DNA of 46,840 bases from an uncultured Gemmiger sp. (GCF_934561205.1 NZ_CAKTFU010000019.1:1-46840); one strand, 5' to 3'. Counted from the stretch's first letter, positions 34,435 through 43,123 are shown. Notes: generated by a model from the sequence alone, not told the origin. Numbers and translations are program-made.

Positions 34435-35562
34435 TTATGCCTCACTTTCTTTGCGGGGAAGTTTGACGGTGTAAAAATCTTTGACCGAGCATCCGGCGCG
34501 GCCGCCGCCCGCACAGGCGCAGGCACACGCACAGCTGGACGCACAGGCACACGCGCAGGAGGAGGCACAGCCGCCCCCGCTGTGGCGTCCCGTGCCGCCG
34601 CCGCGGCTGTGCCCGCCGCCGGCCCGAAAGCCCTTGGGCGGGTCGGTGCGGCGGTAGCCGGTGGGGGGCGGGGCTGTGCGCAGGCAGCGCACGGTGTGGA
34701 CGCCGTTGGTGTACCAGTACCAGTCGTCGGGGTCGATGTCATCGCCAAAGCCGCCGCCCCAGTGGGGGGTCACGCTCAGCGCAATGACAAGAATGGTAAA
34801 AAATACAATAAGAAACGTAACGCCGATCACCTCATCCACAGAGGTGCCCTGCTCGCTTTCCTCCCATGTCGGGGCATCGTCGGGGCTGTAGGCGGCGTCG
34901 GGGTCAAAGCTCTCGGTCACCGGCATGGTGACGTGCACCTCCCCGCCCTGGCCGTGCTCCAGCGGGCCGTACTCCCACAAGAGATAGTCCCCGTCGGTCG
35001 CCATGTTGTCGGCGGTGCAGCCGTCGGTCATGCGCCAGCGCACCTCCATGGTTTCCACGCACAATTCGTCAAACCAGCCGGGGGTAAAGGCAAAGTCGGC
35101 GGTGCCGTCGGGGTTTAAGCGGAACAGGTGGCTCTGGTGTACCGAAAACGCAAAGTGCACACGGCTTTCGGCGCCGATCTCGGCGGCGATGTCGGGAGCA
35201 TAGTAAGGCTCGGCAAAGGTGATTTTTGCGTAGCTGCCGCCGTCGCCGCTGTACTCAATGTCGGAGATGGTATCGGTCAGGGCGGTCAGCTCATCGACGT
35301 AGGCGTTGGCCAGACCGATTTTTACCCAGGACAGGTAGTCGTCGCGCCCGCCGTCAATGACCTGCCAGTCGATCTCGTAGGTGATATCGGCCGAGCCGTC
35401 CTCCCGCGGGTCGACGGTGACGCGGTAGAGGGGGATATAGTCCATGTCGCCGTCCTCGGCATAGGGGGCTAAACTGTCGGCAAAGGCGGCAAGGCAAAGC
35501 AGGCACGCCAGCGCGCCGACCAGCAAAAAAGCAAAAAACTTGCGTACAAATGTTGTTTTCAT
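34435..35562 (-). CDS. Membrane protein with nine-Cys C-terminal Cys-Ala tail
   Basis: This 375-residue protein has a signal peptide (about 1-29), an extracytoplasmic beta-rich region (about 30-245) that vaguely recalls DUF2207-type proteins, one transmembrane helix (about 250-272), a Gly/His/Arg-rich linker and a tail (332-358) with nine cysteines in C-A-C-A and C-A-S-S-C spacing, closed by AGGGRAGCS. Such tails are known to me from clostridial proteins of unknown function. Its ATG overlaps the radical SAM stop by one base (TGATG), so they are coupled; the tail may be a substrate for that enzyme, or a metal site. Confidence 0.7.
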   Translation of the reverse strand: MKTTFVRKFFAFLLVGALACLLCLAAFADSLAPYAEDGDMDYIPLYRVTVDPREDGSADITYEIDWQVIDGGRDDYLSWVKIGLANAYVDELTALTDTISDIEYSGDGGSYAKITFAEPYYAPDIAAEIGAESRVHFAFSVHQSHLFRLNPDGTADFAFTPGWFDELCVETMEVRWRMTDGCTADNMATDGDYLLWEYGPLEHGQGGEVHVTMPVTESFDPDAAYSPDDAPTWEESEQGTSVDEVIGVTFLIVFFTILVIALSVTPHWGGGFGDDIDPDDWYWYTNGVHTVRCLRTAPPPTGYRRTDPPKGFRAGGGHSRGGGTGRHSGGGCASSCACACASSCACACACAGGGRAGCSVKDFYTVKLPRKESEA

Positions 35563-36947
35563 CAGCAGCCCTCCTGCAAGGGGGTGTTGCCCAGCTGGCA
35601 CAGGCGTTTCATGCGGGCGCTTTCCTCCCGCACGGCGCGGCAGGCGGCACCGTCCCAGATCTGTTTCCACGGCTCGTGCAGAATGTTGCCCAGCCCGCCG
35701 CCCGAAAGCCAGCTCTGGCAGGGCAGTACGGTGCCGTCGGGGGCAATGGCCATGTTGGACAGGCACGCCCCGCAGCTGGGGATCTGCGTAAAGCCCAGCG
35801 CGGCCAGCATGTCCTCGCTCAGCCAGCCGGGGCTGGTAAAGTTGATCTCCATGCCGTTTTCGGCGGCAAAGGCCATGGCGGGGCGCAGCACGTCGGCCAG
35901 CTCGTCGGGGGTCAGGCGCACGGCGCGGCTCTCGTCCCCGGCGGCGTTGCCGGTGGGGATCAGCCCGCTGCAGGTCAGATACCGCACCCCCAGGCTGTGG
36001 GCAAACTGAACGGTTTGCAGGTAGTTGCGGTTCAGGCTGCACAGGGGGGTGTTCAGGCTTACGCTCAGGCCGGCGTCCAGCGCGTTGCGGATGCCGCCCA
36101 CGGTGTCGGTGTAGCCGTTGACGCCCACCAGTGCGTTGTGGGTGTCGGCGTCGGCGGCGTAAAAGGTGATCTGCACGGCGTCCAGGCTGGCGGCGTGCAG
36201 GTCGCGGCAAAGCGCGCTGGTCAGCATACGGCCGTTAGTGTTCAGGCGGGTCACAAACCACTGCGCCGCCTGCACCAGCTTGACAAGGTCGCTGCGCAGG
36301 GTCGGCTCGCCGCCGGTAAAGGTCAGCTGCGGGATGCCCGCGTTGCGGCATTTTTCAATGACGGCCAGCCACTGGTCGGTGTCCAGCTCGGCCGTGTCGG
36401 CCAGGGGCTGGTTGGCGGCGTAGCAGTGCAGGCATTTTTGGTTGCAGTGCCACGCACCGTCCTTGGTCATGGCGCTGACCATCAGGTCCATGCGGTGGGG
36501 CGCGGCCATGCGCGGGGCGTAGTCGGCCAGACGCAGCGGCTGCACGGACACGGGCGGGGTCTTGCCCTGCGCGATGGCCAGCAGGCAGTCCAGCAGTACC
36601 TGCAAATCGGATTCGATCTGCACCGACGGCGTGGTGCGGTAAATTTTGCGGGTGGAGGCGGCCGTCTGCGTTTTTACGGCGGCCCAGTCGGCGGGGGAGA
36701 TCTCCTTGCCGGCAAAGGGCTGCAGGGCGTCCATCAGGTTGGCCAGCAGGATCGCCCAGCTGATCTGCAGCGGCAGAATATCCTGCCCGTTCAGGATGGC
36801 GACAAACGGCGTGGTGCGGTCGGGCTTGCGGCAGGGCACCAGATGGATGCGCACCGCGCCGGGGCCGTCGGGGTCCAGCGTGATGTGGCGCACACGGTTC
36901 AGGTGGTTGTATACATAGGCATGCTCAGCAAGGCTGAGATATTTCAT
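35562..36947 (-). CDS. Radical SAM/SPASM domain protein
   Basis: This 461-residue protein has a ~160-residue N-terminal region of unknown type, the radical SAM cluster motif CNQKCLHC (Cys168, 172, 175), the SAM-binding GGEP (212-215) and a C-terminal SPASM-like region (Cys392, 395, 410 and 450) for auxiliary Fe-S clusters. SPASM enzymes typically modify peptides or proteins, for example by thioether bonds to cysteine. GAGAGGA precedes ATG 36947. It heads a leftward operon with the Cys-rich membrane protein and the AAA+ ATPase, so a Cys-rich tail is its likely partner; this is inference. Confidence 0.87.
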   Translation of the reverse strand: MKYLSLAEHAYVYNHLNRVRHITLDPDGPGAVRIHLVPCRKPDRTTPFVAILNGQDILPLQISWAILLANLMDALQPFAGKEISPADWAAVKTQTAASTRKIYRTTPSVQIESDLQVLLDCLLAIAQGKTPPVSVQPLRLADYAPRMAAPHRMDLMVSAMTKDGAWHCNQKCLHCYAANQPLADTAELDTDQWLAVIEKCRNAGIPQLTFTGGEPTLRSDLVKLVQAAQWFVTRLNTNGRMLTSALCRDLHAASLDAVQITFYAADADTHNALVGVNGYTDTVGGIRNALDAGLSVSLNTPLCSLNRNYLQTVQFAHSLGVRYLTCSGLIPTGNAAGDESRAVRLTPDELADVLRPAMAFAAENGMEINFTSPGWLSEDMLAALGFTQIPSCGACLSNMAIAPDGTVLPCQSWLSGGGLGNILHEPWKQIWDGAACRAVREESARMKRLCQLGNTPLQEGC

Positions 36948-36984
36948 AAAAATTCGTCCTCTCCGGCGGGATTTATATGGAAAA

Positions 36985-37013
36985 AGTATACCATAGCTTG
37001 CAAAAAAATACAA
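36985..37013 (-). promoter_or_regulatory. Promoter of the radical SAM operon
   Basis: Leftward TTGTAT (37008-37013) and TATACT (36985-36990) are spaced by 17 bases, about 38 bases before the start codon. Confidence 0.7.
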
Positions 37014-37077
37014 TGTCTGAACGCACGGAGTTCACACAAGAGAGTTCGGCGCGGCGCGGGGCGGCAAGCTATTTTCA

Positions 37078-37095
37078 AAATTTTTCGAAAAATTT
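37078..37095. promoter_or_regulatory. Perfect 18-bp AT palindrome upstream of the two-component genes
   Basis: AAATTTTTCGAAAAATTT is a perfect palindrome in the divergent gap between the radical SAM operon and the response regulator gene. It may be an operator, for example for the response regulator. No good promoter pair is evident next to it on the + strand. Confidence 0.4.
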
Positions 37096-37161
37096 CACAA
37101 ATTCACCACGATGCTGCGGTATTATGCTAATATAGAGGTAATGTTTAAGGAGGAGTTTCCC

Positions 37162-37845
37162 ATGCCCAATATTCTCATCGTGGACGATGAACCCCGCATC
37201 CGTGACCTGATTCGGGAGCACCTGCAATTTGCCGGCTTTACCTGCACCGAGGCCGGCGACGGCGGCGAAGCCCTCAGCCTGTTGGCGCAGGGCGGCATCG
37301 ACCTTGTCATTCTGGATATCATGATGCCCTTTATGGACGGCATGACCTGCCTGCGCGAGATGCGCACCCGCAGGATCATGACCCCCGTCATTATGCTGAC
37401 CGCCCGCAGCGAGGAGTACGACAAGCTGGCCGGGCTGGAAAACGGCGCCGATGATTACGTCGTCAAGCCGTTTTCCCCGCGGGAGCTGGTGGCGCGGGTC
37501 AAGGCGGTGCTGGGGCGCACCATGCCCCGCACCGACCGCGACGACACGCTGTACACCTTTGGGGAGCTGACCATCGACACGGCCAGCCACAGCGTCAGGG
37601 TGTCGGGGCAGGAGGCGCCGCTGACCCCCAAGGAATTTGACCTGCTGGTGTTCCTTGTCAACAACAAGGGCATTGCCCTCAGCCGCGAAAAAATTCTGCA
37701 AAAGGTCTGGAACTACGACTACTACGGCGAGGACCGCACCGTGGACACCCATATCAAAATGCTGCGCAGCCACTTAGGGGTCTGCCGCAACCTGATCGTC
37801 ACGGTGTGGGGCATCGGTTACAAGTTCGACCCCGATGCACGGTAA
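37162..37845 (+). CDS. OmpR/PhoB-type response regulator
   Basis: This 227-residue protein has a receiver domain (about 1-118) with acidic pair Asp8/Asp9, phospho-acceptor Asp52 (LVILDIMMP), a Thr in MLTAR and Lys in VVKPF, then a winged-helix DNA-binding domain (about 130-225; LTPKEFDLLVFLVNN, DRTVDTHIKMLRSHL, VWGIGYKF). It is fully equipped for phosphorylation by the kinase encoded next to it. The start follows AAGGAGG; an upstream in-frame ATG lacks a ribosome site. Its target genes are unknown. Confidence 0.94.
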   Translation: MPNILIVDDEPRIRDLIREHLQFAGFTCTEAGDGGEALSLLAQGGIDLVILDIMMPFMDGMTCLREMRTRRIMTPVIMLTARSEEYDKLAGLENGADDYVVKPFSPRELVARVKAVLGRTMPRTDRDDTLYTFGELTIDTASHSVRVSGQEAPLTPKEFDLLVFLVNNKGIALSREKILQKVWNYDYYGEDRTVDTHIKMLRSHLGVCRNLIVTVWGIGYKFDPDAR

Positions 37846-37858
37846 AGGAAGTGCCGCC

Positions 37859-39367
37859 ATGGTCAAATACCCTGCACACAAACGCCCCGCGCTGGCCATA
37901 CGCTGGCAGTTGATGCTGTTTATCAGCGCTTTAACGTTGTTTACGCTGGCGCTGATGTGGGCGGTCATCACCTATGGGCTGGAGCCGATGTACAACCGCA
38001 CACTGCGCGCCCGGCTGGAAAACCGCTGTACGGCCATTACGGCCATGATCGACCGCAGCGACGAAAAAATTTCTCAGCGCACCTACACGGGGCTGTGGCT
38101 CAACAGCGATTTCTGGAACAGCGTCAGCGACGCCTTTACCCAGCAGCGCATCGACGTGGACGGCACCTGCGTGGATTTCAGCGATTCCACCCTGCACTGC
38201 CTGAAAGCCTACGAAAGCCTGTTCCCCTGCCTTCTGCACGACAGCTCGGCCGCATTCGGCGGCGAATTTGCCTTTACGGCCGACAACCCCGTGGTCATCT
38301 CGCTGCGCCAGCAGCTGTTTGAGCAGGGCAGTTTGTACAAAATCATCTCGACCGGCAGCAATCGGCAGATGGTCGTGGGCAGGCTCTCGGCGGACGGCAG
38401 CTACGGCGTGCTGGTCTCGGCCAATCTGGCGCAGATCTTCACGGCCGCCGAGGTGCTGCGCAGCCTGCTGCTGCCGCTGTCGCTGGTCTTGCTGGTCATC
38501 GACCTGCTGGCGGCGATGCTGTTCAGTCGTTGGATCACCCGCCCCATCCACCGCCTGTCCGCCGCCGCGCGCGAGGTCGCTGCCGGCAACTACGACACCC
38601 GCATCACGGTGGAGCACAACGACGAAATCGGACGTCTGGCCGCTGATTTTAACCACATGACCGCCGAGGTCAAGCGCAGTGCCCAGCTGGAAAAGGACAT
38701 TCTGGCCAACGTCAGCCACGACCTGCGCACCCCCCTGACATTGATAAAAGGCTACGCCGAAACGGTGCGCGACATCACGGGCGACGACGCCGAAAAGCGC
38801 ACCGAGCAGTGCGGCATCATTGCCGACGAGGCCGACCGCCTGTCGGCGCTGGTCAACAGCGTCATGGAGCTGAGCAAGGTGCAGTCGGGCGCCGAAAAGC
38901 CCGAACTCGTGCAGTTCAATATGGACGAACTTTGCTTTGAGGTGGCGGGCCGCTACGACGCCCTGTGTGAGAAAAACCACTGGCAGCTGCAATTTTTGGG
39001 CGACGAGCCCTGCCCTGTCAGTGCCGACCCCGCCATGATGGAACGGGTGCTGCACAACCTGCTGGGCAACGCGTTCCACCATATCGGCGCGGACGGCGTG
39101 GTGGTCCTGCGCGCCGCACCCCTGCCCGGCGGCGGCTGCCGTGTGGAGGTCACCGACCACGGCCCCGGCATCCCCCCCGACGAGCTGCCGTACATTTTTG
39201 ACCGCTACTACCGCGCGCGGCAGGATTCCGGCCGCAGCGGCACGGGGCTGGGACTTAGCATCACCAAGGCGATCTTGCAGCAGCACGGCTTTGCCTTTGG
39301 CGTAAACAGCGCCGTGGGGCAGGGCAGTACATTCTGGTTTGAAATGCGGGATACCCGCACCGAGTAA
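37859..39367 (+). CDS. Sensor histidine kinase
   Basis: This 502-residue kinase has two transmembrane helices (about 18-40 and 205-225) around a ~160-residue extracellular sensor region, a HAMP linker (RWITRPIHRLSAAAREVAAGNYDTRI), a HisKA domain with phospho-His in NVSHDLRTPL (about 287) and a HATPase with N box (LLGNAFHH), DHGPGIP, FDRYYRA and GTGLGLSI. An upstream in-frame ATG at 37835 overlaps the regulator gene; AAAGGAAG supports 37859. It partners the preceding regulator. The ligand is unknown. Confidence 0.94.
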   Translation: MVKYPAHKRPALAIRWQLMLFISALTLFTLALMWAVITYGLEPMYNRTLRARLENRCTAITAMIDRSDEKISQRTYTGLWLNSDFWNSVSDAFTQQRIDVDGTCVDFSDSTLHCLKAYESLFPCLLHDSSAAFGGEFAFTADNPVVISLRQQLFEQGSLYKIISTGSNRQMVVGRLSADGSYGVLVSANLAQIFTAAEVLRSLLLPLSLVLLVIDLLAAMLFSRWITRPIHRLSAAAREVAAGNYDTRITVEHNDEIGRLAADFNHMTAEVKRSAQLEKDILANVSHDLRTPLTLIKGYAETVRDITGDDAEKRTEQCGIIADEADRLSALVNSVMELSKVQSGAEKPELVQFNMDELCFEVAGRYDALCEKNHWQLQFLGDEPCPVSADPAMMERVLHNLLGNAFHHIGADGVVVLRAAPLPGGGCRVEVTDHGPGIPPDELPYIFDRYYRARQDSGRSGTGLGLSITKAILQQHGFAFGVNSAVGQGSTFWFEMRDTRTE

Positions 39368-39378
39368 AGGAGGAGCCT

Positions 39379-39852
39379 ATGCAGGAACTGAACCGCACCC
39401 CCGATGAACACAACGGCGAGACCCCCGCGCCCGAAACGGCGCTGCAGGCACAGCTGGACCGCATTGAGGAGCAGAACCAAAAAATTTTGCGCAATCAGAC
39501 GATCCACATGGCGGTCACCGTCGTGCTGGCGGTGGTGGTATTGGCGGCGCTGGCCTTTGCCGCCGTGCGCCTGAACGCCGCCTACGCCGAGGTGCTGGAC
39601 GCCTGCACGCAGGTGGACGCCCTGGCCGAGACCCTGCAAAACAGCCTGGGCACGCTGGACCCCGCCGAGCTGGACGATATGATGCAAAAGCTGCCCGGCA
39701 TTGTGGATCAGCTGCAAAAATTGGACGTGGATTCGCTGAATAAGGTGCTGGCAGGGCTGCCCGGCCTGATGGAAAATGTCGATGCCCTGCAAAAGCAGGC
39801 CGACAGCATCGCCGGGGTGTTCAGCAGCATCGGGGCAATTTTCGGCAGGTAA
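39379..39852 (+). CDS. Small coiled-coil membrane protein in the two-component operon
   Basis: This 157-residue protein has a charged N-terminal helix (QLDRIEEQNQKIL), one transmembrane helix (about 42-65) and a long predicted helical extracellular region (about 70-150) with heptad-like Leu spacing (VDALAETLQNSLGTLDPAELDDMM). It begins 12 bases after the kinase with a strong AAAGGAGG site and ends at a terminator. It may modulate the kinase. No family recognised. Confidence 0.75.
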   Translation: MQELNRTPDEHNGETPAPETALQAQLDRIEEQNQKILRNQTIHMAVTVVLAVVVLAALAFAAVRLNAAYAEVLDACTQVDALAETLQNSLGTLDPAELDDMMQKLPGIVDQLQKLDVDSLNKVLAGLPGLMENVDALQKQADSIAGVFSSIGAIFGR

Positions 39853-39861
39853 GGCGAACAA

Positions 39862-39894
39862 AAACTCCCCTCACGTTTGTGAGGGGAGTTTGGT
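39862..39894 (+). terminator. Terminator of the two-component operon
   Basis: AAACTCCCCTCAC and GTGAGGGGAGTTT with a four-base loop, running into GGTTT. The MITE-like repeat begins at its edge. Confidence 0.8.
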
Positions 39895-40104
39895 TTGGAG
39901 AAAAAGTCCGTTTCCGGGATATTTGTAGGGATGGGTCTTGACCCATCCGTACATCTGGCCGCGCGCAGCGCATAAAATCGCGCCGAATGGCGCGCGGTTT
40001 CCCGATATATCGTGCTATCGGCAAGGCGGCACGGAACGGTCAAGACCGTCCCCTACAAACCCAACGAAGGTTCGCAATCGTCCCGTAAGGTTTTCCGACA
40101 AAAC
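39891..40104 (+). mobile_element. MITE-like repeat, copy 5
   Basis: The left end TTTGGAGAAAAAGTCCG and right end GGTTTTCCGACAAAAC are degraded forms of the terminal repeats, and the internal palindromes are intact. It lies precisely between the + strand terminator at 39862 and the leftward terminator at 40106. Confidence 0.78.
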
Positions 40105-40105
40105 C

Positions 40106-40136
40106 AAAGCGCCCCCTCGGATGAGGGGGCGCTTTT
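40106..40136 (-). terminator. Terminator of prfC
   Basis: AAAGCGCCCCCTC, loop GGAT, GAGGGGGCGCTTT; leftward it continues GGTTTTG. It sits four bases beyond the prfC stop. Confidence 0.82.
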
Positions 40137-40140
40137 CTGT

Positions 40141-41754
40141 TTAGAACGTCAAATTGCCGAACTCGGACAATTTCAACGTTTCGTTGTGGTTTTCTGCCCA
40201 GTTGATGCTCCACGGGCTGCCGAACAGCAGCAGGGGGTTGCCCTTCATATCCTCGATGGCGCGGGTGTCGCTGGTCAGGTCCAGATGCTTGATGTCCAGC
40301 TCGTCGGGGTCGTTCAAGATCCAGCGCAGATGCTCATACGGCAGGGACTGCATACGGATATCGACGTTGTACTCGTTTTTCAAACGGTACTCCAACACTT
40401 CCAGCTGCAGCACGCCGACCACGCCGACGATGACCTCCTCCATGCCGGAGCCGAGGTCGCGGAAGATCTGGATAGCACCCTCCTGGGCGATCTGCTCCAT
40501 GCCCTTGACGAACTGCTTGCGCTTCATCGTGTCCACCTGCGTCACGCGGGCAAAATGTTCGGGCGCAAAGGTCGGGATGCCGGCAAACTGAACGTGCTTT
40601 TTGCCGGTGCACAGCGTGTCGCCGATGGAGAAAATGCCCGGGTCAAACAGACCGATGATATCGCCCGCGTAGGCTTCGCTGACGATGGCGCGGTCGTCGG
40701 CCATCAGGCTGGTGCCGGTGGCCAGCTTGATGTTCTTGCCCTCCTGCACATGGAACGCCTCCATGCCGCGCTCAAACTTGCCGGAGCAGATGCGCAAAAA
40801 CGCAATGCGGTCGCGGTGGTTCTTGTTCATATTCGCCTGAATTTTGAACACAAACCCGCTGAACTGTTCACTGCAAGGGTCCACCAGCTCGCCGGTGGCG
40901 GCGTCCTTGCGGGGCAGCGGGGCGGGGGTCAGGCGCAGGAACTCTTTCAGGAACGGCTCCACGCCGAAGTTGGTCAAAGCCGAACCGAAGAACACGGGGC
41001 TTAATTCGCCGTGCTGCACGGCGTCCAGGTCAAATTCCTCGGCAGCGCCGTCCAGCAGCTCAATGTCCTCGGCCAGCTTTTCGTGGTTGGCCGTGCCAAT
41101 CAGCGCGTCCAGCGCGGGGTCGCCCAGCTCGGCTTCAATTTCATCGACCATCTTCACGCCGTTGGCGCGTCCGTCGCTTGTGAAAGCCAGCACACGCTTG
41201 GCGTTGCGGTCGTACACGCCCTTGAAATCCTTGCCGCAGCTGATGGGCCAGTTCATCGGGTAGGTCTTGATGCCGAGAATTTCCTCGATGTTTTCCATCA
41301 ACTCAAAGGGGTCGCGTGCCTCGCGGTCCATCTTGTTGACAAAGGTGAAAATGGGGATGTGGCGCAGCGTGCAGACCTTGAACAGCTTGATGGTCTGCGC
41401 CTCAACGCCCTTGGCGGCGTCGATGACCATGACCGCGCAGTCGGCGGCCATCAGGGTGCGGTAGGTGTCCTCGCTGAAGTCCTGGTGTCCGGGGGTGTCC
41501 AGAATGTTGATGCACTTGCCCTGATAATTGAACTGCAAAACAGACGATGTAACGGAAATTCCGCGCTGCTTTTCGATGTCCATCCAGTCAGAAACGGCGT
41601 GCTTGGCGCTTTGCTTGCCCTTGACGGAGCCGGCAGACTGAATCGCCCCGCCGTACAGCAGCAGCTTTTCGGTCAGGGTCGTTTTGCCGGCGTCGGGGTG
41701 CGAAATGATCGCAAAGGTGCGCCGGGATTCGATTTCCTCGCGTAACGAAGCCAT
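40141..41754 (-). CDS. prfC: Peptide chain release factor 3
   Basis: This 537-residue translational GTPase matches RF3, which removes RF1/RF2 from the ribosome after termination. G1 is HPDAGKTT, G3 DTPGHQD and G4 NKMD. The switch I segment (SVKGKQSAKHAVSDWMDIEKQRGISVTSS, read in parts) and the C-terminal RF3 region (YRLKNEYNVDIRMQSLPYEHLRW) are typical and separate it from EF-G. It is a single gene with its own promoter and terminator. Confidence 0.96.
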   Translation of the reverse strand: MASLREEIESRRTFAIISHPDAGKTTLTEKLLLYGGAIQSAGSVKGKQSAKHAVSDWMDIEKQRGISVTSSVLQFNYQGKCINILDTPGHQDFSEDTYRTLMAADCAVMVIDAAKGVEAQTIKLFKVCTLRHIPIFTFVNKMDREARDPFELMENIEEILGIKTYPMNWPISCGKDFKGVYDRNAKRVLAFTSDGRANGVKMVDEIEAELGDPALDALIGTANHEKLAEDIELLDGAAEEFDLDAVQHGELSPVFFGSALTNFGVEPFLKEFLRLTPAPLPRKDAATGELVDPCSEQFSGFVFKIQANMNKNHRDRIAFLRICSGKFERGMEAFHVQEGKNIKLATGTSLMADDRAIVSEAYAGDIIGLFDPGIFSIGDTLCTGKKHVQFAGIPTFAPEHFARVTQVDTMKRKQFVKGMEQIAQEGAIQIFRDLGSGMEEVIVGVVGVLQLEVLEYRLKNEYNVDIRMQSLPYEHLRWILNDPDELDIKHLDLTSDTRAIEDMKGNPLLLFGSPWSINWAENHNETLKLSEFGNLTF

Positions 41755-41804
41755 GGGTCACTCCTTAAATCTATCAAAAACGGTGATAAAAACTACAACA
41801 CTTT

Positions 41805-41833
41805 ATTCTACACGATTTTGCGACAAAACGCAA
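41805..41833 (-). promoter_or_regulatory. Promoter of prfC
   Basis: Leftward TTGCGT (41828-41833) and TAGAAT (41805-41810) are spaced by 17 bases. In the other direction TATAAT at 41862-41867 is a possible -10 box for the M23 gene, with a poor -35. Confidence 0.65.
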
Positions 41834-41974
41834 TAAAAACTTTTTAAGATTATCCAAATTGTATAATATTAAAAATCGTGACCAAAACGGATAACTGTGC
41901 CGTGTATAAAACGCCCGCCGTGCGCGCAGACTAGGGGCATACAACAACAATCTGCAGGTAAAGGATGGGGGACA

Positions 41975-42688
41975 ATGGACCGTTTCAAAGCGTTTGTACG
42001 GGAAAAGGGTTTGTATCTGTTGTGCCTGGCGGTGGCGTTTGCGGCCACGGCGGCGGGCATTCTGGCGCTGCGGCGCATTGTGGGGCATCTGACGGGGCAG
42101 CCCGACGCTGCGTCGGGCCTTGTGGAGCAGGATACCCTGTGGGAGCAGCCCGACACGGCGGTGGAAAAGCCGGTGGTGGATATCCCCAAGCCGACACAGA
42201 CCCCTACACCTGCGCCGACGGCTACACCGCAGCCCACGCAGCAGCCGATGCGGGCGGCGGAAAGCCAAGTTCCGCAGCAGGCCGTGCGGCCGCGCCCTGC
42301 CTGGTACGGCAAGGCGGTGACGCCGTTCAGCGGGGACGAGCTGGTGTACAATGAAACGCTGGGCGATTGGCGCACCCATAACGGCGCGGATTACACGGTG
42401 CCGGAGGGCAAGGTCATCACCCCCGCAGTGGGAGGCACGGTCACGGCGGTGCGCAGCGATGCGCTGTGGGGCAATGTGGTGGAGATAACGGATTCCTCCG
42501 ACATTGTGTGGCGGTATTGCGGGCTGCGCCAGACGCAGGTCACGCAGGGGGAAAAGGTCACGCAGGACACGACATTGGCGGTTCTGGGCAGCCTGCCCGC
42601 CGAGGCGCACGTTGGCAGCCACCTGCATTTGGAGTGCATGCAGCACGGGAAATATCTGGACCCGGCGGTGGTGATGGGGGAAAAATAA
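41975..42688 (+). CDS. M23-family peptidase, SpoIIQ-like
   Basis: This 237-residue protein has an N-terminal membrane helix (about 13-33), a Thr/Pro-rich linker (PTQTPTPAPTATPQPT) and an extracellular LytM/M23 domain (about 115-230). Zinc ligands appear intact: His135 and Asp139 in WRTHNGADY and the HLH pair 216-218. The layout and WRTHNGADY resemble clostridial SpoIIQ, the forespore partner of SpoIIIAH; a general cell-wall endopeptidase is the alternative. An upstream extension of the frame lacks a ribosome site. No other sporulation gene is nearby. Confidence 0.8.
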   Translation: MDRFKAFVREKGLYLLCLAVAFAATAAGILALRRIVGHLTGQPDAASGLVEQDTLWEQPDTAVEKPVVDIPKPTQTPTPAPTATPQPTQQPMRAAESQVPQQAVRPRPAWYGKAVTPFSGDELVYNETLGDWRTHNGADYTVPEGKVITPAVGGTVTAVRSDALWGNVVEITDSSDIVWRYCGLRQTQVTQGEKVTQDTTLAVLGSLPAEAHVGSHLHLECMQHGKYLDPAVVMGEK

Positions 42689-42719
42689 ATAATAGATAAT
42701 AAATAATAAATAATAAATA
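42688..42719. repeat. AT-rich AATAATAGATAATAAATAA tract
   Basis: AAATAATAGATAATAAATAA-type repeats begin right at the M23 stop codon and end before a TGCGCGC hairpin. Same family as 6490 and 20496. Confidence 0.6.
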
Positions 42720-42828
42720 TGGAGTGCGCGCCGTGCGCGCACATTTTAAGAAAGCGCGATTCCCCGCAAATGCGCGGTAGGGTGGGGTGTATGCCGCCCC
42801 ACAGGGCAATAAAAATCATTGCACAGCA

Positions 42829-42976
42829 GGGGCGGGGCATGCCCCGCCCGCGACCGTATATTATAATGAATATAATGGGTTGGTTTGTAGGGGCGGCATA
42901 TATGCCGCCCGCCGCAGCCAACCCGGTAATGCAACCCAACGGGTAAACCCCGCGGGCGAGCAATGCTCGCCCCTAC
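42829..42976. repeat. Composite of GTAGGG palindromes, copy B
   Basis: GGGCGGGGCATGCCCCGCCC, then GGGCGGCATATATGCCGCCC (42891-42910) and GGGCGAGCAATGCTCGCCC (42954-42972) occur in the same order, with nearly the same linkers, as at 6236-6387. It is followed by a GTGCCCGCGCGGCGGGCAC hairpin (43026-43044) and another AT tract, again as at 6460-6556. No gene lies between 42689 and 43123. Confidence 0.78.
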
Positions 42977-43084
42977 AACCAAACGGGCAGATGCCATAAA
43001 ATTTTATGCCGCCCCGAATAAAAATGTGCCCGCGCGGCGGGCACACCAAATTTATTATTTATTATTTCTTCTTTCTTATTTAGC

Positions 43085-43113
43085 AAAAGCGCCCTCCTGC
43101 GAGAGCGCCTTTG
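43085..43113 (-). terminator. Terminator of gltX
   Basis: Leftward, AAAGGCGC..CTC and GAG..GCGCTTTT pair (one bulge each side) and end in TTTTGC. A second leftward hairpin with ATTTTTAT follows at 43020-43045. Confidence 0.72.
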
Positions 43114-43123
43114 CATTTCTGTA

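Noticed and set aside
35563..36210. Upstream extension of the Cys-rich protein frame into the radical SAM gene
   Set aside because: It is a same-strand out-of-frame shadow rich in Arg and Pro; the signal peptide starting at 35562 shows the true N-terminus.
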